Source of the DNA: Pelobium manganitolerans
Lineage (GTDB): Bacteria; Bacteroidota; Bacteroidia; Sphingobacteriales; Sphingobacteriaceae
Direction of reading: 5' to 3'
Length of the DNA stretch: 64,000 bases
NCBI RefSeq assembly: GCF_003609575.1
Contig: NZ_MBTA01000001.1
Coordinates: 1 to 64,000 of the forward strand
Shown: positions 25,733-35,316 of the stretch, piece after piece
How positions within the stretch are numbered: position 1 is the stretch's first letter
Layout of the letters: every line of letters begins with the position of its first letter
Position numbers and translations under genes: made by a program
Notes under the pieces: model-generated
Database searches by the model: none
Told to the model about the DNA's origin: nothing
The model's input: the letters and a program-made list of their open reading frames with translations, nothing else

Positions 25733-26164
25733 TTAAGTATTGAGATTGATTATAATTTGTGTGTCTGTTTGTTTTAGGGGAAATTTTTTAAGTGGTTTAA
25801 GTGCAGGCTCTTTTAATACATGGCCGTAGAGATCAAAAACACTTCCGTGCTGATTACAGTATATTTTGTCTTTGGTGGGCGTTAAGTTGAAACCCTCGTG
25901 GGTACACATTAAATCTAACGCTTCAAAAATGCCATCTGGGTGCTTCACTAACAGAATATCATTATCCAATATTGAATTGCGCAAAACCATAACATGCGTT
26001 TTTTGTGCTTCAAATTCTTTTAAGGAGATAAACAGTTGCCGGCCATTTTTTTCTACGTTAAAAATTGGCAAGGCTGTACCGCAAGAAGCTAAAAAACTAC
26101 TTGAAACGGCTACGCCTAAACAGGCCAAACAGCTGCTTTTTAAAAATTCTCTTCGGTTTGCCAT
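25733..26164 (-). CDS. Rieske [2Fe-2S] protein with Tat/lipoprotein signal
   Basis: A 143-residue exported protein. The N terminus has NRREFLKSS, a Tat-like signal, and a lipobox (LASCG). The Rieske ligands are CTH and CNQHG, about 14 residues apart, with GSVFDLYGHVLKEPALKPLKKF. It likely passes electrons between the di-heme protein and a membrane carrier. An upstream ATG at 26170 is equally possible; 26164 is used because NRREFL follows it directly. Confidence 0.9.
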   Translation of the reverse strand: MANRREFLKSSCLACLGVAVSSSFLASCGTALPIFNVEKNGRQLFISLKEFEAQKTHVMVLRNSILDNDILLVKHPDGIFEALDLMCTHEGFNLTPTKDKIYCNQHGSVFDLYGHVLKEPALKPLKKFPLKQTDTQIIINLNT

Positions 26165-26166
26165 TA

Positions 26167-27408
26167 TCAAAAATTATAAGATACGCCTAAGTTAACAAGG
26201 CCATTATTTTTGAAATAAGGCACCTGTTGTGGAAATGGCGTTACAACCAAAGCCTGGTTAAAATCACCGGTGATACGCCGTACATAATCTGCTTTTATAG
26301 CAACGCCACGGATAGGTTTGTAGGTTAAGCCTCCGATGATGTAATTTTTACGATTGGCTTCGTTAGCAATTCCATTAAAAGGAACTTCCGCATCCAAATC
26401 AAAAAACTCATAGCGCCCAAAAACAATTAACGCTTTTTCATTATTAAACTTGGAGTAAAGCAAATTATAACCTAACTCTCCATAAGCGCCGTACATGGTC
26501 TCGGGGGTGTTATTAGCAAAAGCACGGTTAATGTCGGACGCATTAGACACGTGTACAATTGCTGCAATTGCGCGCGCATTAAACCCTTTATTGCTGTATT
26601 GGATATTAAACTCTCCTAACTTAACCGGGTTTGAAAAAACGCCCGAATTAAGCTGTAAGCTGTCTGCAACGCGCTTTTCTAAGGCTGTAGAACCGCCGTA
26701 ATATGCGGAAGCTTGTAAACGGAAATCTCCGATATAATACAAAAGCGCGGCGGTAAGGCCTAAATTAGTTCCGGCTTGTGCCTGCCCTAACTGCCTGCCA
26801 CCACGTAAACCGCCGTTGCTGCTAAACCCAGCCGAGTTTAATCCGTTAGTTAGCGATGCGCTATAATTTAGCCCGGGAATGTTTCTGAAGCTTCCGTAAA
26901 CTCCAACGCCTACCTCGCGCCAGGTAGAGGGAATAAGTTGTTCTTCTAAATACGGTCTGTTTACACCGTTGAAGGTTGAGGGGAGGTGGTTTTCGTTGAT
27001 AAAGCCTAAACGCGGAATAAATAGGCCTGCTACAATGTAAGTAGAGGGGTTAAAATCAAACTTGAGGAATGCTTGTTCCATTGCTAAACCTCCTTTGCCG
27101 GCAATACCTTCGTCCGAGATTCCACCAGAAACAAAAGCATCTTCAATTTCAACCTCGCTAAAGAGAGAGATTTTTTTATTAAAACGATGGCCTATAAATA
27201 ATACAACACGGTCTAATTTTGTTTCAGCGCTTTTTCGTTTGGTATCTAAACGATAACTGGCTTCGCCATATCCAGAAATTACAGTACTTTGGTTGCGACT
27301 GATTAAGCCGGTAGCTAAAGAATCTTCGGCGGTAAATACTTGCGAATAAACAGTATTAGCCGTTAAGAGGGAAAGAAGGGCTAATAAGAATGCTTTTGAG
27401 CGGAACAT
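26167..27408 (-). CDS. Outer-membrane porin, first gene of the imelysin operon
   Basis: A 413-residue beta-barrel protein with a signal peptide (SLLTANTVYSQVF) and a C terminus ending in an aromatic residue (LGVSYNF). Alternating amphipathic strands run through it, for example VVLFIGHRFNKKISLFSEVE and YIVAGLFIPRLGFINENH. It fits Bacteroidetes porin families of the phosphate-selective/OprO type. It is first in the operon porin-Rieske-imelysin-di-heme oxidase; the substrate is not clear, with iron chelates the contextual guess. Confidence 0.85.
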   Translation of the reverse strand: MFRSKAFLLALLSLLTANTVYSQVFTAEDSLATGLISRNQSTVISGYGEASYRLDTKRKSAETKLDRVVLFIGHRFNKKISLFSEVEIEDAFVSGGISDEGIAGKGGLAMEQAFLKFDFNPSTYIVAGLFIPRLGFINENHLPSTFNGVNRPYLEEQLIPSTWREVGVGVYGSFRNIPGLNYSASLTNGLNSAGFSSNGGLRGGRQLGQAQAGTNLGLTAALLYYIGDFRLQASAYYGGSTALEKRVADSLQLNSGVFSNPVKLGEFNIQYSNKGFNARAIAAIVHVSNASDINRAFANNTPETMYGAYGELGYNLLYSKFNNEKALIVFGRYEFFDLDAEVPFNGIANEANRKNYIIGGLTYKPIRGVAIKADYVRRITGDFNQALVVTPFPQQVPYFKNNGLVNLGVSYNF

Positions 27409-27440
27409 TGTAAGAATTTTGCGCCAAATCTAAAGATTTT

Positions 27441-27459
27441 ATTTTGAATCAGTCTAAAT
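27441..27459. promoter_or_regulatory. Candidate Fur-type box upstream of the iron operon
   Basis: ATTTTGAATCAGTCTAAAT is a 19-bp imperfect palindrome with matching outer arms (ATTT/AAAT) and inner GA/TC positions, 33 bp before the porin start. Size and position suit a Fur-family operator. No Fur gene is in the window and the sequence is not a classical E. coli-type box, so this is inference. Confidence 0.4.
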
Positions 27460-27518
27460 CATTTTATATATGATAGCTGTATATTGAATATTTCTCAAAT
27501 TTCAACAATATTAAGCAT

Positions 27519-28265
27519 ATGTTTAAATGCGTATTTAGCCCTCGGTCTAAAATTTGGTGGCACACTGTTTTGATTCTTGCTTGCTGTATTTCAGTATCGG
27601 AAACCAATGCTCAAACAAAAGTTTTGGTCTTTAGTAAAACCAACGGTTTCCGCCATGCTTCTATTGACGACGGCAAAAAGATGTTCGAAAAGCTGGAAAA
27701 AGAGAACAATTGGAAATTAACTTTTTCGGAAGATTCTCTGCTGTTTAACCATAAAAGCCTACGGAATTTTGATGTGCTGGTTTTTTTAAGCACTACCGGA
27801 AATATTTTTGGCGAAACGCAGAAAAAGGCATTGCAAAAATACATTCACAAAGGTGGCGGTTTTGTAGGCATACACGCTGCAACAGATACCGAGATGGAAT
27901 GGCAATGGTATGTGGATATGGTGGGCGCGGCGTTTAAAAGTCACCCGAAACAACAAACTGCCACCATAAACATCTTAAACCGAAGTTTTAAACCTATGCA
28001 ACACTTTGGCGCCACTTGGCAACACTTTGATGAATGGTACAACTTCCGCGCACCGGTAAATCCAAACTGTATCGTGTTGGCCACGGTTGACGAGTCATCT
28101 TACCAAGGCGGCACCATGGGCGCACACCATCCGGTAACGTGGTACCAACACTTTGAAGGCGGGAAAATTTTTACGACTGCTTTAGGGCATACCAGTGCTT
28201 GTTACACAGATGCCGATTTTGTAAAGATGATTAAAGAAGCGGTGGTTTGGGCAGGGGGAAGATGA
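27519..28265 (+). CDS. ThuA domain protein, exported
   Basis: A 248-residue ThuA-like (class I glutamine-amidotransferase-fold) protein with a signal peptide ending near SVSETNAQ. Seen: VLVFSKTNGFRHASIDDGKKMFE, DVLVFLSTTGNIFGETQKKALQKYIHKGGGFVGIHAATDTE, PVTWYQHFEGGKIFTTALGHTSACYTD. Members act on sugars such as trehalose or related glycosides in various settings; the substrate cannot be predicted. Confidence 0.93.
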   Translation: MFKCVFSPRSKIWWHTVLILACCISVSETNAQTKVLVFSKTNGFRHASIDDGKKMFEKLEKENNWKLTFSEDSLLFNHKSLRNFDVLVFLSTTGNIFGETQKKALQKYIHKGGGFVGIHAATDTEMEWQWYVDMVGAAFKSHPKQQTATINILNRSFKPMQHFGATWQHFDEWYNFRAPVNPNCIVLATVDESSYQGGTMGAHHPVTWYQHFEGGKIFTTALGHTSACYTDADFVKMIKEAVVWAGGR

Positions 28266-28300
28266 AGGGGGAAACTTAGCTTCCAAGCTTCCCCTTTCAC
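28264..28300 (+). terminator. Stem-loop after the ThuA gene
   Basis: GAAGGGGGAA pairs with TTCCCCTTTC with one mismatch, directly over the stop of the ThuA gene. The T run is weak, so termination is uncertain. Confidence 0.4.
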
Positions 28301-28315
28301 TTCAATGGTAATTAC

Positions 28316-30484
28316 TTACCTACCCGTATCATAACTCAATCCCATATTCTGGAACATAAATGCCCATTTATCAGCTTGTTCTTCAATAACTTTGGTGGTA
28401 GATTTTCCGGCGCCGTGCCCTGCATTGGTATCAATACGGATTAAAACCGGCGCATTGCCTTTATGGTACTCTTGCAAACGCGCAGCGAATTTGAACGAGT
28501 GCGCCGGCACTACTCTATCATCATGATCTGCCGTGGTAACCATTGTTGCCGGATAGCTTGTGCCTTCTTTTAACGCGCTGTACGGCGAATATTTATATAA
28601 ATACTCAAACATTTCTTTAGAGTCTTCTGCCGTGCCATAATCATAAGCCCATCCCGCCCCAGCGGTAAACTTATTGTAACGCAGCATATCCAAAACGCCA
28701 ACAGCAGGGAAAGCTACTTTGAACAAATCCGGCCGTTGCGTCATACATGCGCCCACCAACAAACCGCCGTTAGAACCTCCGGCAATTGCCAAATAATCTT
28801 TAGAAGTGTATTTGTCTTTCACCAAAAATTCGGCAGCAGCAATAAAATCGTCAAATACATTTTGCTTGTTGAGTTTAATGCCCGCGTTATGCCATTTGTC
28901 GCCATACTCGCCCCCGCCGCGCAAATTGGCAACGGCAAAAACGCCTCCTTGCTCTAACAATAAGATATTGGACGTGCTAAAACTTGGCGTTAGGCTAATG
29001 TTGAAACCGCCATATCCGTATAAAAGTGTTGGGTTTTTACCATTAAGTTCGATGCCTTTTTTATACGTGATAATCATCGGGATTTTTGTCCCATCCTTAG
29101 ACGCGTAAAACACCTGTTTTGATTCGTATTTGGTTGGATCAAATTTTACCCCCGACTTTTTGTAAATCTCGGATTGCCCGCTGGCGATATCGTACTTGAA
29201 TACCGTTGGCGGGTACACGTAAGAAGTAAAAGTGAAATACAAGTCTTTGTCCTGGGCTTTTCCAGAAAAACCCGATGCCGTACCGATGCCCGGCAAGGCA
29301 ATTTCGCGTTCTTTTTTACCGTCTAAATCGTACTGCACAACGTATGAAGTAGCGTCTTTTAGGTAGCTAGCGAAGATTTTACCGCCGGCTGTAGAAGCTG
29401 TCATTACGTTTTCGATTTCTGCAATTACGTTTTTCCAGTTGGCTTGCGCCGGATTTTTTGCATCTACCTCTACCAAGCGGTAATTTGGAGCCTGGTAATT
29501 GGTGAAAATATAAAGTTTAGATCCTTTGCTGGTTAATACGTCTTGCTCGGTATCAAAACCGCCAACCACTTTTATAATGGCGCTGTTGGGCTGGCTCAAA
29601 TCCTTAATATACAACTCGTTGCCTGTAGTGGCATTAGCTGCTGTAACTACCAGGTAACGCTGATCTTCTGTTACATGTGCGCCAATGTACCTGCGTTTGG
29701 TTTGGTTGCCGCCAAAAATCAGCTGGTCTTCGGTTTGTGGGGTGCCCAATCTGTGATAATATAATTTATGGTATTGGGTTAAACCCGATAGTTGGGAGCC
29801 TTCTGTAGGTTTATCGTAGCTAGAATAGTAAAAGCCTTCGTTGCCTTTCCAAGCTAAGCCCGAGAATTTCACATCTTTTAATGTATCGGCGGTTAAGCTC
29901 TTGTCGGCGGTTTTGATTACCAGCACCGTGCGCCAGTCCGATCCGCCTTCTGATAATTGATAAGCCGCTAAATTGCCGTCTTTAGAGAATTCTATATCCG
30001 CCAAAAAGGTAGTGCCATCTTCAGAAAATTTATTCGGGTCTAAAAAAACTTCCGCTCCGCCATCGCCTTTTTGCCTGTACAAAACGGCTTGGTTCTGCAA
30101 ACCATCGTTCTTATAAAAGTAAGTGTAAGCGCCTTCTTTAAAAGGTGCCGAAAATTTCTCGTAATTCCACAGTTCTGTTAAGCGTTTTTTCATCGCATCC
30201 CGATAAGGGATTTGCGCTAAATAATCTTGCGTTACCTTGTTTTGCGCGCTTACCCATGCTTTGGTAGCATCAGAGGTATCATTCTCTAACCAGCGGTACG
30301 GGTCGGCAACTTTTGTCCCAAAATAGTCGTCGGTTACGTTTCCTTTTTCTGATTTTGGATAAGATAATAGCTTGATAGAATCTGCCGGGGCAATGATATG
30401 GTCTGACATTTTTTGTGTGTTATTATTGCAAGCAACCACAGTTGCGAGGATTAAAGATAGGCCGGAAAAGCTTTTTGCGTTCAT
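28316..30484 (-). CDS. Prolyl oligopeptidase (S9A) lipoprotein
   Basis: A 722-residue serine peptidase that cuts short peptides after proline. It has a lipoprotein signal (lipidated Cys19), an N-terminal seven-bladed propeller region and a C-terminal alpha/beta-hydrolase domain. The catalytic Ser lies in AIAGGSNGGLLVGACM, the Asp in TTADHDDRVVPAHSFKF and the His in TNAGHGAGKST. The export signal is usual for Bacteroidetes members. It is transcribed alone, divergently from the NadR-like kinase gene. Confidence 0.95.
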   Translation of the reverse strand: MNAKSFSGLSLILATVVACNNNTQKMSDHIIAPADSIKLLSYPKSEKGNVTDDYFGTKVADPYRWLENDTSDATKAWVSAQNKVTQDYLAQIPYRDAMKKRLTELWNYEKFSAPFKEGAYTYFYKNDGLQNQAVLYRQKGDGGAEVFLDPNKFSEDGTTFLADIEFSKDGNLAAYQLSEGGSDWRTVLVIKTADKSLTADTLKDVKFSGLAWKGNEGFYYSSYDKPTEGSQLSGLTQYHKLYYHRLGTPQTEDQLIFGGNQTKRRYIGAHVTEDQRYLVVTAANATTGNELYIKDLSQPNSAIIKVVGGFDTEQDVLTSKGSKLYIFTNYQAPNYRLVEVDAKNPAQANWKNVIAEIENVMTASTAGGKIFASYLKDATSYVVQYDLDGKKEREIALPGIGTASGFSGKAQDKDLYFTFTSYVYPPTVFKYDIASGQSEIYKKSGVKFDPTKYESKQVFYASKDGTKIPMIITYKKGIELNGKNPTLLYGYGGFNISLTPSFSTSNILLLEQGGVFAVANLRGGGEYGDKWHNAGIKLNKQNVFDDFIAAAEFLVKDKYTSKDYLAIAGGSNGGLLVGACMTQRPDLFKVAFPAVGVLDMLRYNKFTAGAGWAYDYGTAEDSKEMFEYLYKYSPYSALKEGTSYPATMVTTADHDDRVVPAHSFKFAARLQEYHKGNAPVLIRIDTNAGHGAGKSTTKVIEEQADKWAFMFQNMGLSYDTGR

Positions 30485-30615
30485 AAAACCGTCTCGATAA
30501 ATTTAGTGTGAAACATAAAACTAATAAACGCTAGGCATAATTTTAATTTATAGCTTAAAAATTACCTTTATAAGCGTTAAAACCTGCGTTAACTTTTGCA
30601 ATGCCGTTCAATGTG

Positions 30616-30623
30616 TATATTTG
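30616..30623 (+). promoter_or_regulatory. Bacteroidetes-type -7 element (TATATTTG) for the NadR-like gene
   Basis: TATATTTG fits TAnnTTTG and is preceded 17 bases upstream by TTTG (30595-30598), the expected -33 part. It lies 40 bp before the NadR-like start. Confidence 0.6.
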
Positions 30624-30662
30624 TTTTAATGGCTAACATCATCAACATCGCTTAAAGCATAA

Positions 30663-31211
30663 ATGGAAAACAATACCATCAAAATTGCCGTTGTAGGGCC
30701 AGAAAGTACCGGAAAATCTACCATAGCCAGCGCCTTAGCACAGCATTTTAATACCCTGTGGGTGCCAGAATATTCAAGGTTTTATTGCGAAAACTTAAAC
30801 AGAGCATATACCCTGCAAGACGAGCTAAACATGTTTTACGGGCAATTGGCACTTGAAAAAGCCGTAAGCAGCATAAATAAAGACCCTTTGCTTTTTTGCG
30901 ACACCACAATTTTGACCGTTAAAATATGGAGCGATGAGCTTTTTGGCCACACACCCCCAGAAGTGCTAAACCGCATCAAAACTTTACATTACGATTTTTA
31001 CATCCTGTTAAAAAACGATTTGCCTTGGCAGGATGATCCTCTGCGCGATTTTAAAGGTCGTGGCGATTATTTTATGGAAGTGTGGCGCAAAGAATTGCAA
31101 GCTTTAAATGCCCAGTTCGCAGAAGTGGGCGGCACAACAAGCAGGCTCGCGAATGCCATCGCGGCGGCAGAACAATTTTTAGATAAATCTTCAAACACAA
31201 TCATCATATGA
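30663..31211 (+). CDS. NadR-like nicotinamide riboside kinase-type ATPase
   Basis: A 182-residue P-loop kinase-like protein (AAA_28/NadR C-terminal type). Walker A GPESTGKST lies near residue 12, followed by LWVPEYSRFYCENL, LLFCDTTILTVKIWSDELFG and YDFYILLKNDLPWQDDPLRDF. This domain in NadR phosphorylates nicotinamide riboside in NAD salvage. The local protein lacks the adenylyltransferase half, so it is a stand-alone kinase by inference. Its stop overlaps the next start by four bases. Confidence 0.85.
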   Translation: MENNTIKIAVVGPESTGKSTIASALAQHFNTLWVPEYSRFYCENLNRAYTLQDELNMFYGQLALEKAVSSINKDPLLFCDTTILTVKIWSDELFGHTPPEVLNRIKTLHYDFYILLKNDLPWQDDPLRDFKGRGDYFMEVWRKELQALNAQFAEVGGTTSRLANAIAAAEQFLDKSSNTIII

Positions 31212-34039
31212 ACAAAAATTATATCGGCTCGCTATTGCTGGCGCTGTTTTTTGTGATTTCTTGCAGTCCAAAAATCCAGCAACAAGCGCAGCAAAACAGT
31301 ACGCCTATCCCGGCAGACAGCAACGTAATCATCGGCAAATTGCCAAATGGCCTAACCTATTACATCCGCAAAAATGCGGAACCAAAAAAACGCGCCGAGC
31401 TGTATCTGGTAAATAAAGTGGGTTCTATTTTAGAGAATGACGACCAACAAGGCTTGGCCCATTTTACAGAGCACATGGCATTTAACGGAACGCGCGATTT
31501 CCCGAAGAACGAACTGATTAGCTACCTGCAAAAAGCCGGAGTGCGTTTTGGTGCCGATTTGAATGCTTACACCGGCTTTAACCAAACGGTTTATCAGCTA
31601 CCGGTACCTACAGACAGTACTGCTGTTTTTGAGAAAGCTTTTGATATTTTGGCTAACTGGGCGGGTCATGTAAGTTTTGATGACAAAGAAATTGATCAAG
31701 AGCGGGGCGTAATTGTTGAGGAAGACCGCCAGCGTGGCAAAAATGCGCAAGAGCGCATGACAAAACAGTTACTGCCGGTTCTCTTGGCAAACTCGCGCTA
31801 CGCCGAACGCCTACCTATTGGCAAATTGGATATTTTGCACAACTTCAAATACGAAACCATTAAACAGTTTTACAAAGATTGGTACCGCCCAGATTTGCAG
31901 GCGGTAATTGCCGTTGGCGATTTTGATGTGGCTAAGGTAGAGGCTCTTATTAAAGAAAATTTTGGTGATCTTCAGAATCCGGAAAACGAAAGAAAACGTG
32001 AAGAATATCTGATCCCGGATAACCAAGAACCATTGGTGAAAATTGTTACTGACCCCGAGTTTCCTTATAATATTGCCACCGTAATTTACAAACACCCAGA
32101 GGTAGTAGAAAAAAATGAATCGGATTTAATCCGAAAAATCAAAACATCGCTTATCAACAGTATGCTTAGCGATAGGCTTACGGAAATAGTGCAAAAAGGA
32201 AATGCACCTTTTGTGTTTGCGCAAAGCAATTATGGCGCTTTCCAAGGTGGCTTGGTAAATTTAGATGCTTTTAATAGCGCCGTAGTAACCAAAGATGCAC
32301 AAGGTTTAGAGGCCGGCGTAAAAGCAGTTATCGCAGAAAATGAGCGCATGAAGAAATTTGGCTTTACAGAAACAGAACTGCAACGCGCAAAAACCAACCT
32401 GCAAACCGCTATAAACAAACAGTTTAAAGAAAAAGACAAAACTAAATCTGCCGTATACGTGCAACAATATTTAGATCACTTTTTAAAAGGGCAAGCCATA
32501 CCTAGCATTGATTTTGTCCACGAGTTTTATACCGCAGAGCTGGGCAAAATAAGCCTTCAGGAGGTGAATCTGCTGGCCAGTAGCTTTATTACAGAAGGCA
32601 ATTTGGTGGCAATTATCCAAGCACCAGAAAAAGAAAAAGAAAACTTGCCCAACGAAGCTGTTTACTTAAACTGGATTAAAAGTGCCGGTGCAAACGTACA
32701 AGCTTATGTGGATAACACCGTTAACGAGCCATTAATGGCACAAAAACCTACGGCGGGCAAAATTGTTAGCGAAAAGAAGATTGATGAGATAGGCGTCACC
32801 GAACTTACTTTCGCAAACGGCGTAAAGGTGGTTTTAAAACCAACAGACTTTAAAAACGACCAGATTTTATTTAGCACAACGGCCAAAGGCGGTACTTCTT
32901 TAGCTTCCGATGCTGATTTCCGTTCGGCAGAAATGGCCGCACAATTGGTTGACGAATCTGGGCTTGCGAAGTTTGACGCCAGCCAGCTGGGCAAAATACT
33001 TACCGGCAAAGTAGTTAGCGCCACCCCATACATTGGCACCTATAGCCAAGGCATCAGCGGCTCATCTAGTCCGCAAGATTTAGAAACAGCATTGCAACTG
33101 AATTATCTTTATTTTACCGCGCCCCGCAAAGACGAAAGCGTTTTAAAAACGCAGTTAGAGAACATCGAAACCGTTTTACGTAACCGCCAAACGCAACCTA
33201 CGGCTGTTTTTCAGGATACTGCAAGCGCAGTTTTAAACAGCTACAAAAAACGCGCACAACAAATTACCATTCCCGAGTTAAAGGAGATTGATTTAGATAA
33301 AGCAGTTAATTTCTACAAAAACCGTTTCGCCAATGCTGCAAACTTTGTTTTTACTTTTGTAGGCAACTTTAAAGTAGAAGAAATTAAGCCGCTTTTGGCA
33401 ACTTATATCGGCAGTTTGCCAACCACTGGCACTAAAGAAACTTTTAAAGATTTGGGCTTAGAACCCATTTCGGGCGATATTACTAAAAAGGTTTACAAAG
33501 GCTTGGAAGACAAAGCCAACGTGTACTTGGTTTACCACGGAAATTACAATTATTCTGATGCGCAAAACCTACAGTTAGACGCCCTAAAAGCCATTTTAGA
33601 AATTAAAATTTTAGAACGCTTGCGCGAGAAAGAAAGCGGTGTTTATAGCCCGCGCGTTAACGTAAGCTATCAAAACGAACCAAAAGCGCAGTACAGCGTT
33701 AGCATATCTTTCAGTTGTGCGGCAGCAAATGTAGATAAGCTTATTGCTGCAGCGGTTGACGAGGTGAAGACCTTGAAAAGTGAAGGCGCTTCGGCGGATG
33801 ACATCCAAAAGTTTAAAGCCGAAGAAACCCGCCAGCTGGAACTGCAACTGCGTGATAACGGTTTTTGGTTGGGCTATTTGGAAGATGCGTATAGCGACGG
33901 CGAAAACCCGACAAAAGTTTTAAATTATGCCAATACGCTGTCGCAGGTAAGCAAGGCAAGCACAAAGGATGCGGCCAACAAATATCTAAACCCAAATAAT
34001 TTTATCAGGTTAATTCTGTTGCCCGAGAAAAGTAAATAA
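31208..34039 (+). CDS. M16 family zinc peptidase lipoprotein
   Basis: A 943-residue insulinase-type metallopeptidase with a lipoprotein signal (lipidated Cys19). The inverted zinc motif HFTEH is at His85-Glu88-His89, followed by the distal Glu in DQERGVIVEEDRQR. Two M16 halves follow the usual pattern: the first is active, and the second, ending near residue 930, lacks the zinc ligands. It is translationally coupled (ATGA) to the NadR-like gene. Likely acts on peptides in the periplasm. Confidence 0.94.
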   Translation: MNKNYIGSLLLALFFVISCSPKIQQQAQQNSTPIPADSNVIIGKLPNGLTYYIRKNAEPKKRAELYLVNKVGSILENDDQQGLAHFTEHMAFNGTRDFPKNELISYLQKAGVRFGADLNAYTGFNQTVYQLPVPTDSTAVFEKAFDILANWAGHVSFDDKEIDQERGVIVEEDRQRGKNAQERMTKQLLPVLLANSRYAERLPIGKLDILHNFKYETIKQFYKDWYRPDLQAVIAVGDFDVAKVEALIKENFGDLQNPENERKREEYLIPDNQEPLVKIVTDPEFPYNIATVIYKHPEVVEKNESDLIRKIKTSLINSMLSDRLTEIVQKGNAPFVFAQSNYGAFQGGLVNLDAFNSAVVTKDAQGLEAGVKAVIAENERMKKFGFTETELQRAKTNLQTAINKQFKEKDKTKSAVYVQQYLDHFLKGQAIPSIDFVHEFYTAELGKISLQEVNLLASSFITEGNLVAIIQAPEKEKENLPNEAVYLNWIKSAGANVQAYVDNTVNEPLMAQKPTAGKIVSEKKIDEIGVTELTFANGVKVVLKPTDFKNDQILFSTTAKGGTSLASDADFRSAEMAAQLVDESGLAKFDASQLGKILTGKVVSATPYIGTYSQGISGSSSPQDLETALQLNYLYFTAPRKDESVLKTQLENIETVLRNRQTQPTAVFQDTASAVLNSYKKRAQQITIPELKEIDLDKAVNFYKNRFANAANFVFTFVGNFKVEEIKPLLATYIGSLPTTGTKETFKDLGLEPISGDITKKVYKGLEDKANVYLVYHGNYNYSDAQNLQLDALKAILEIKILERLREKESGVYSPRVNVSYQNEPKAQYSVSISFSCAAANVDKLIAAAVDEVKTLKSEGASADDIQKFKAEETRQLELQLRDNGFWLGYLEDAYSDGENPTKVLNYANTLSQVSKASTKDAANKYLNPNNFIRLILLPEKSK

Positions 34040-34045
34040 AAAAAT

Positions 34046-34073
34046 AATGGCTTTAAACGGGAAAGCCATTTTA
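34046..34073 (+). terminator. Terminator after the M16 peptidase gene
   Basis: AATGGCTTT and AAAGCCATT pair around AAACGGG, followed by TTTAT, shortly after the stop codon. Confidence 0.75.
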
Positions 34074-34114
34074 TAAAAGATAGAACCGGCGAGCCTCTGC
34101 AAAAAATCATCAAA

Positions 34115-34513
34115 ATGGAAAAGCATGGAATTATTTTATTTGATGGCGTTTGCAATTTGTGCAACGGTTTCGTGCAAAAAATCATTAAAGCGGATAGTCA
34201 AGATTTCTTCCGCTTTGCTTCTTTGCAATCAGAAACTGCAAAAACATTGCTCGCTAATCACCCCATTGAATACCTGAGTTTAAAAACTATTGTTTACATC
34301 GAGGACGGGCGTATTTACTCAAAATCTGATGCTGCTTTAAGAATTGCGGCACATTTAAAGGGCGCTTGGCGGTTAACGCATTTAGCATCTATTTTCCCAA
34401 AAACATTTAGAGATCGGATTTACGATATCATAGCTAAAAACCGCTATCAGTGGTTTGGCAGGCAACAACAATGTATGGTTCCAACAGCCGAGCTAAGGAG
34501 CAAGTTTTTATAA
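34115..34513 (+). CDS. DCC family thiol-disulfide oxidoreductase-like protein (DUF393)
   Basis: A 132-residue protein with the family-defining LFDGVCNLCNGFVQKII (Cys13 and Cys16 as a CxxC pair), then FRFASLQSETAK and DAALRIAAHL. DCC proteins are predicted thiol-disulfide oxidoreductases but few are studied. It lacks a signal peptide. Confidence 0.92.
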   Translation: MEKHGIILFDGVCNLCNGFVQKIIKADSQDFFRFASLQSETAKTLLANHPIEYLSLKTIVYIEDGRIYSKSDAALRIAAHLKGAWRLTHLASIFPKTFRDRIYDIIAKNRYQWFGRQQQCMVPTAELRSKFL

Positions 34514-34538
34514 AGTACGTAAAAACTATTAAGATGTA

Positions 34539-34583
34539 TTTACCATGAAAATCGTAAATCTGATTTACGATTTTCATGGTAAA
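34539..34583. terminator. Perfect 45-bp palindrome between convergent genes
   Basis: Arms of 22 bp (34539-34560 and 34562-34583) are exact reverse complements around a single T. It lies between the DCC gene and the convergent LytTR gene, whose stop codon begins at the next base. Probably a bidirectional terminator, though there is no G+C-rich stem and no long T run. Confidence 0.6.
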
Positions 34584-35315
34584 CTAAACGTTTTTGTCTT
34601 CTATTTGCTTAAAAAAATTGTCGCGGTGGGTATCGCCAATAGGAATAATTTTATCTCCTATAAAAATGCGGCTACGCTCAATACTTTCAATTTTATCCAA
34701 GGCAACAATGTACGATTTATGCACGCGCACAAATAAATGATTTGGCAAAGCTTCATCAATTTTCTTCATGCTTTGCAAGGTAATAATGCGCTCTGTTTTG
34801 GTATAAATGGAGATATAATCTTTCAAACCTTCGATAAAGAGAATATCATCGAGGTAAATTTTCTGTATTTTATATTCTGTTTTTACAAAGATAAAGCTGG
34901 GGTTATAAATCGTATTTGGTGCTACAACAGGTTCTGCCGGTACAGGCTGTGAGGCTACGTTGCACAAAACATCCTGTGCTTTTTGCGCAGCTTTGTAAAA
35001 ACGGTCAAACGCAATAGGTTTTAACAAATAATCTACCACGTTATGCTCGTAGCCATCCAAAGCATACTCTGGATAAGCCGTTGTTAATATCACCTTACAT
35101 TTGCCATTGGCGATTTTTAAGAACTGAATGCCCGTTAGCTCCGGCATTTGCACATCTAAAAACACCAGGTCAATTTTTTGCTCTTGCACCAAGCTTAAAG
35201 CCTCAATGGGGTTTTGTAGCCTTTTATAAAGCTTCAAAAAAGGAATTTTTGAAATATAATCTTCAATAATATCTAAAGCCAAAGGCTCGTCATCAACTAT
35301 TAAACAGTTAATCAT
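34584..35315 (-). CDS. LytTR-family response regulator
   Basis: A 243-residue regulator. An N-terminal receiver domain has Asp54 in IDLVFLDVQMPELTGIQFL and the DD pair in LIVDDEPLALD. A C-terminal LytTR DNA-binding domain follows from about residue 140 (IFVKTEYKIQKIYLDDILFIEGLKDYISIYT, FVRVHKSYIVALDKIESIE). Encoded one base after the LytS-type kinase gene, its obvious partner. Confidence 0.95.
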   Translation of the reverse strand: MINCLIVDDEPLALDIIEDYISKIPFLKLYKRLQNPIEALSLVQEQKIDLVFLDVQMPELTGIQFLKIANGKCKVILTTAYPEYALDGYEHNVVDYLLKPIAFDRFYKAAQKAQDVLCNVASQPVPAEPVVAPNTIYNPSFIFVKTEYKIQKIYLDDILFIEGLKDYISIYTKTERIITLQSMKKIDEALPNHLFVRVHKSYIVALDKIESIERSRIFIGDKIIPIGDTHRDNFFKQIEDKNV

Positions 35316-35316
35316 G

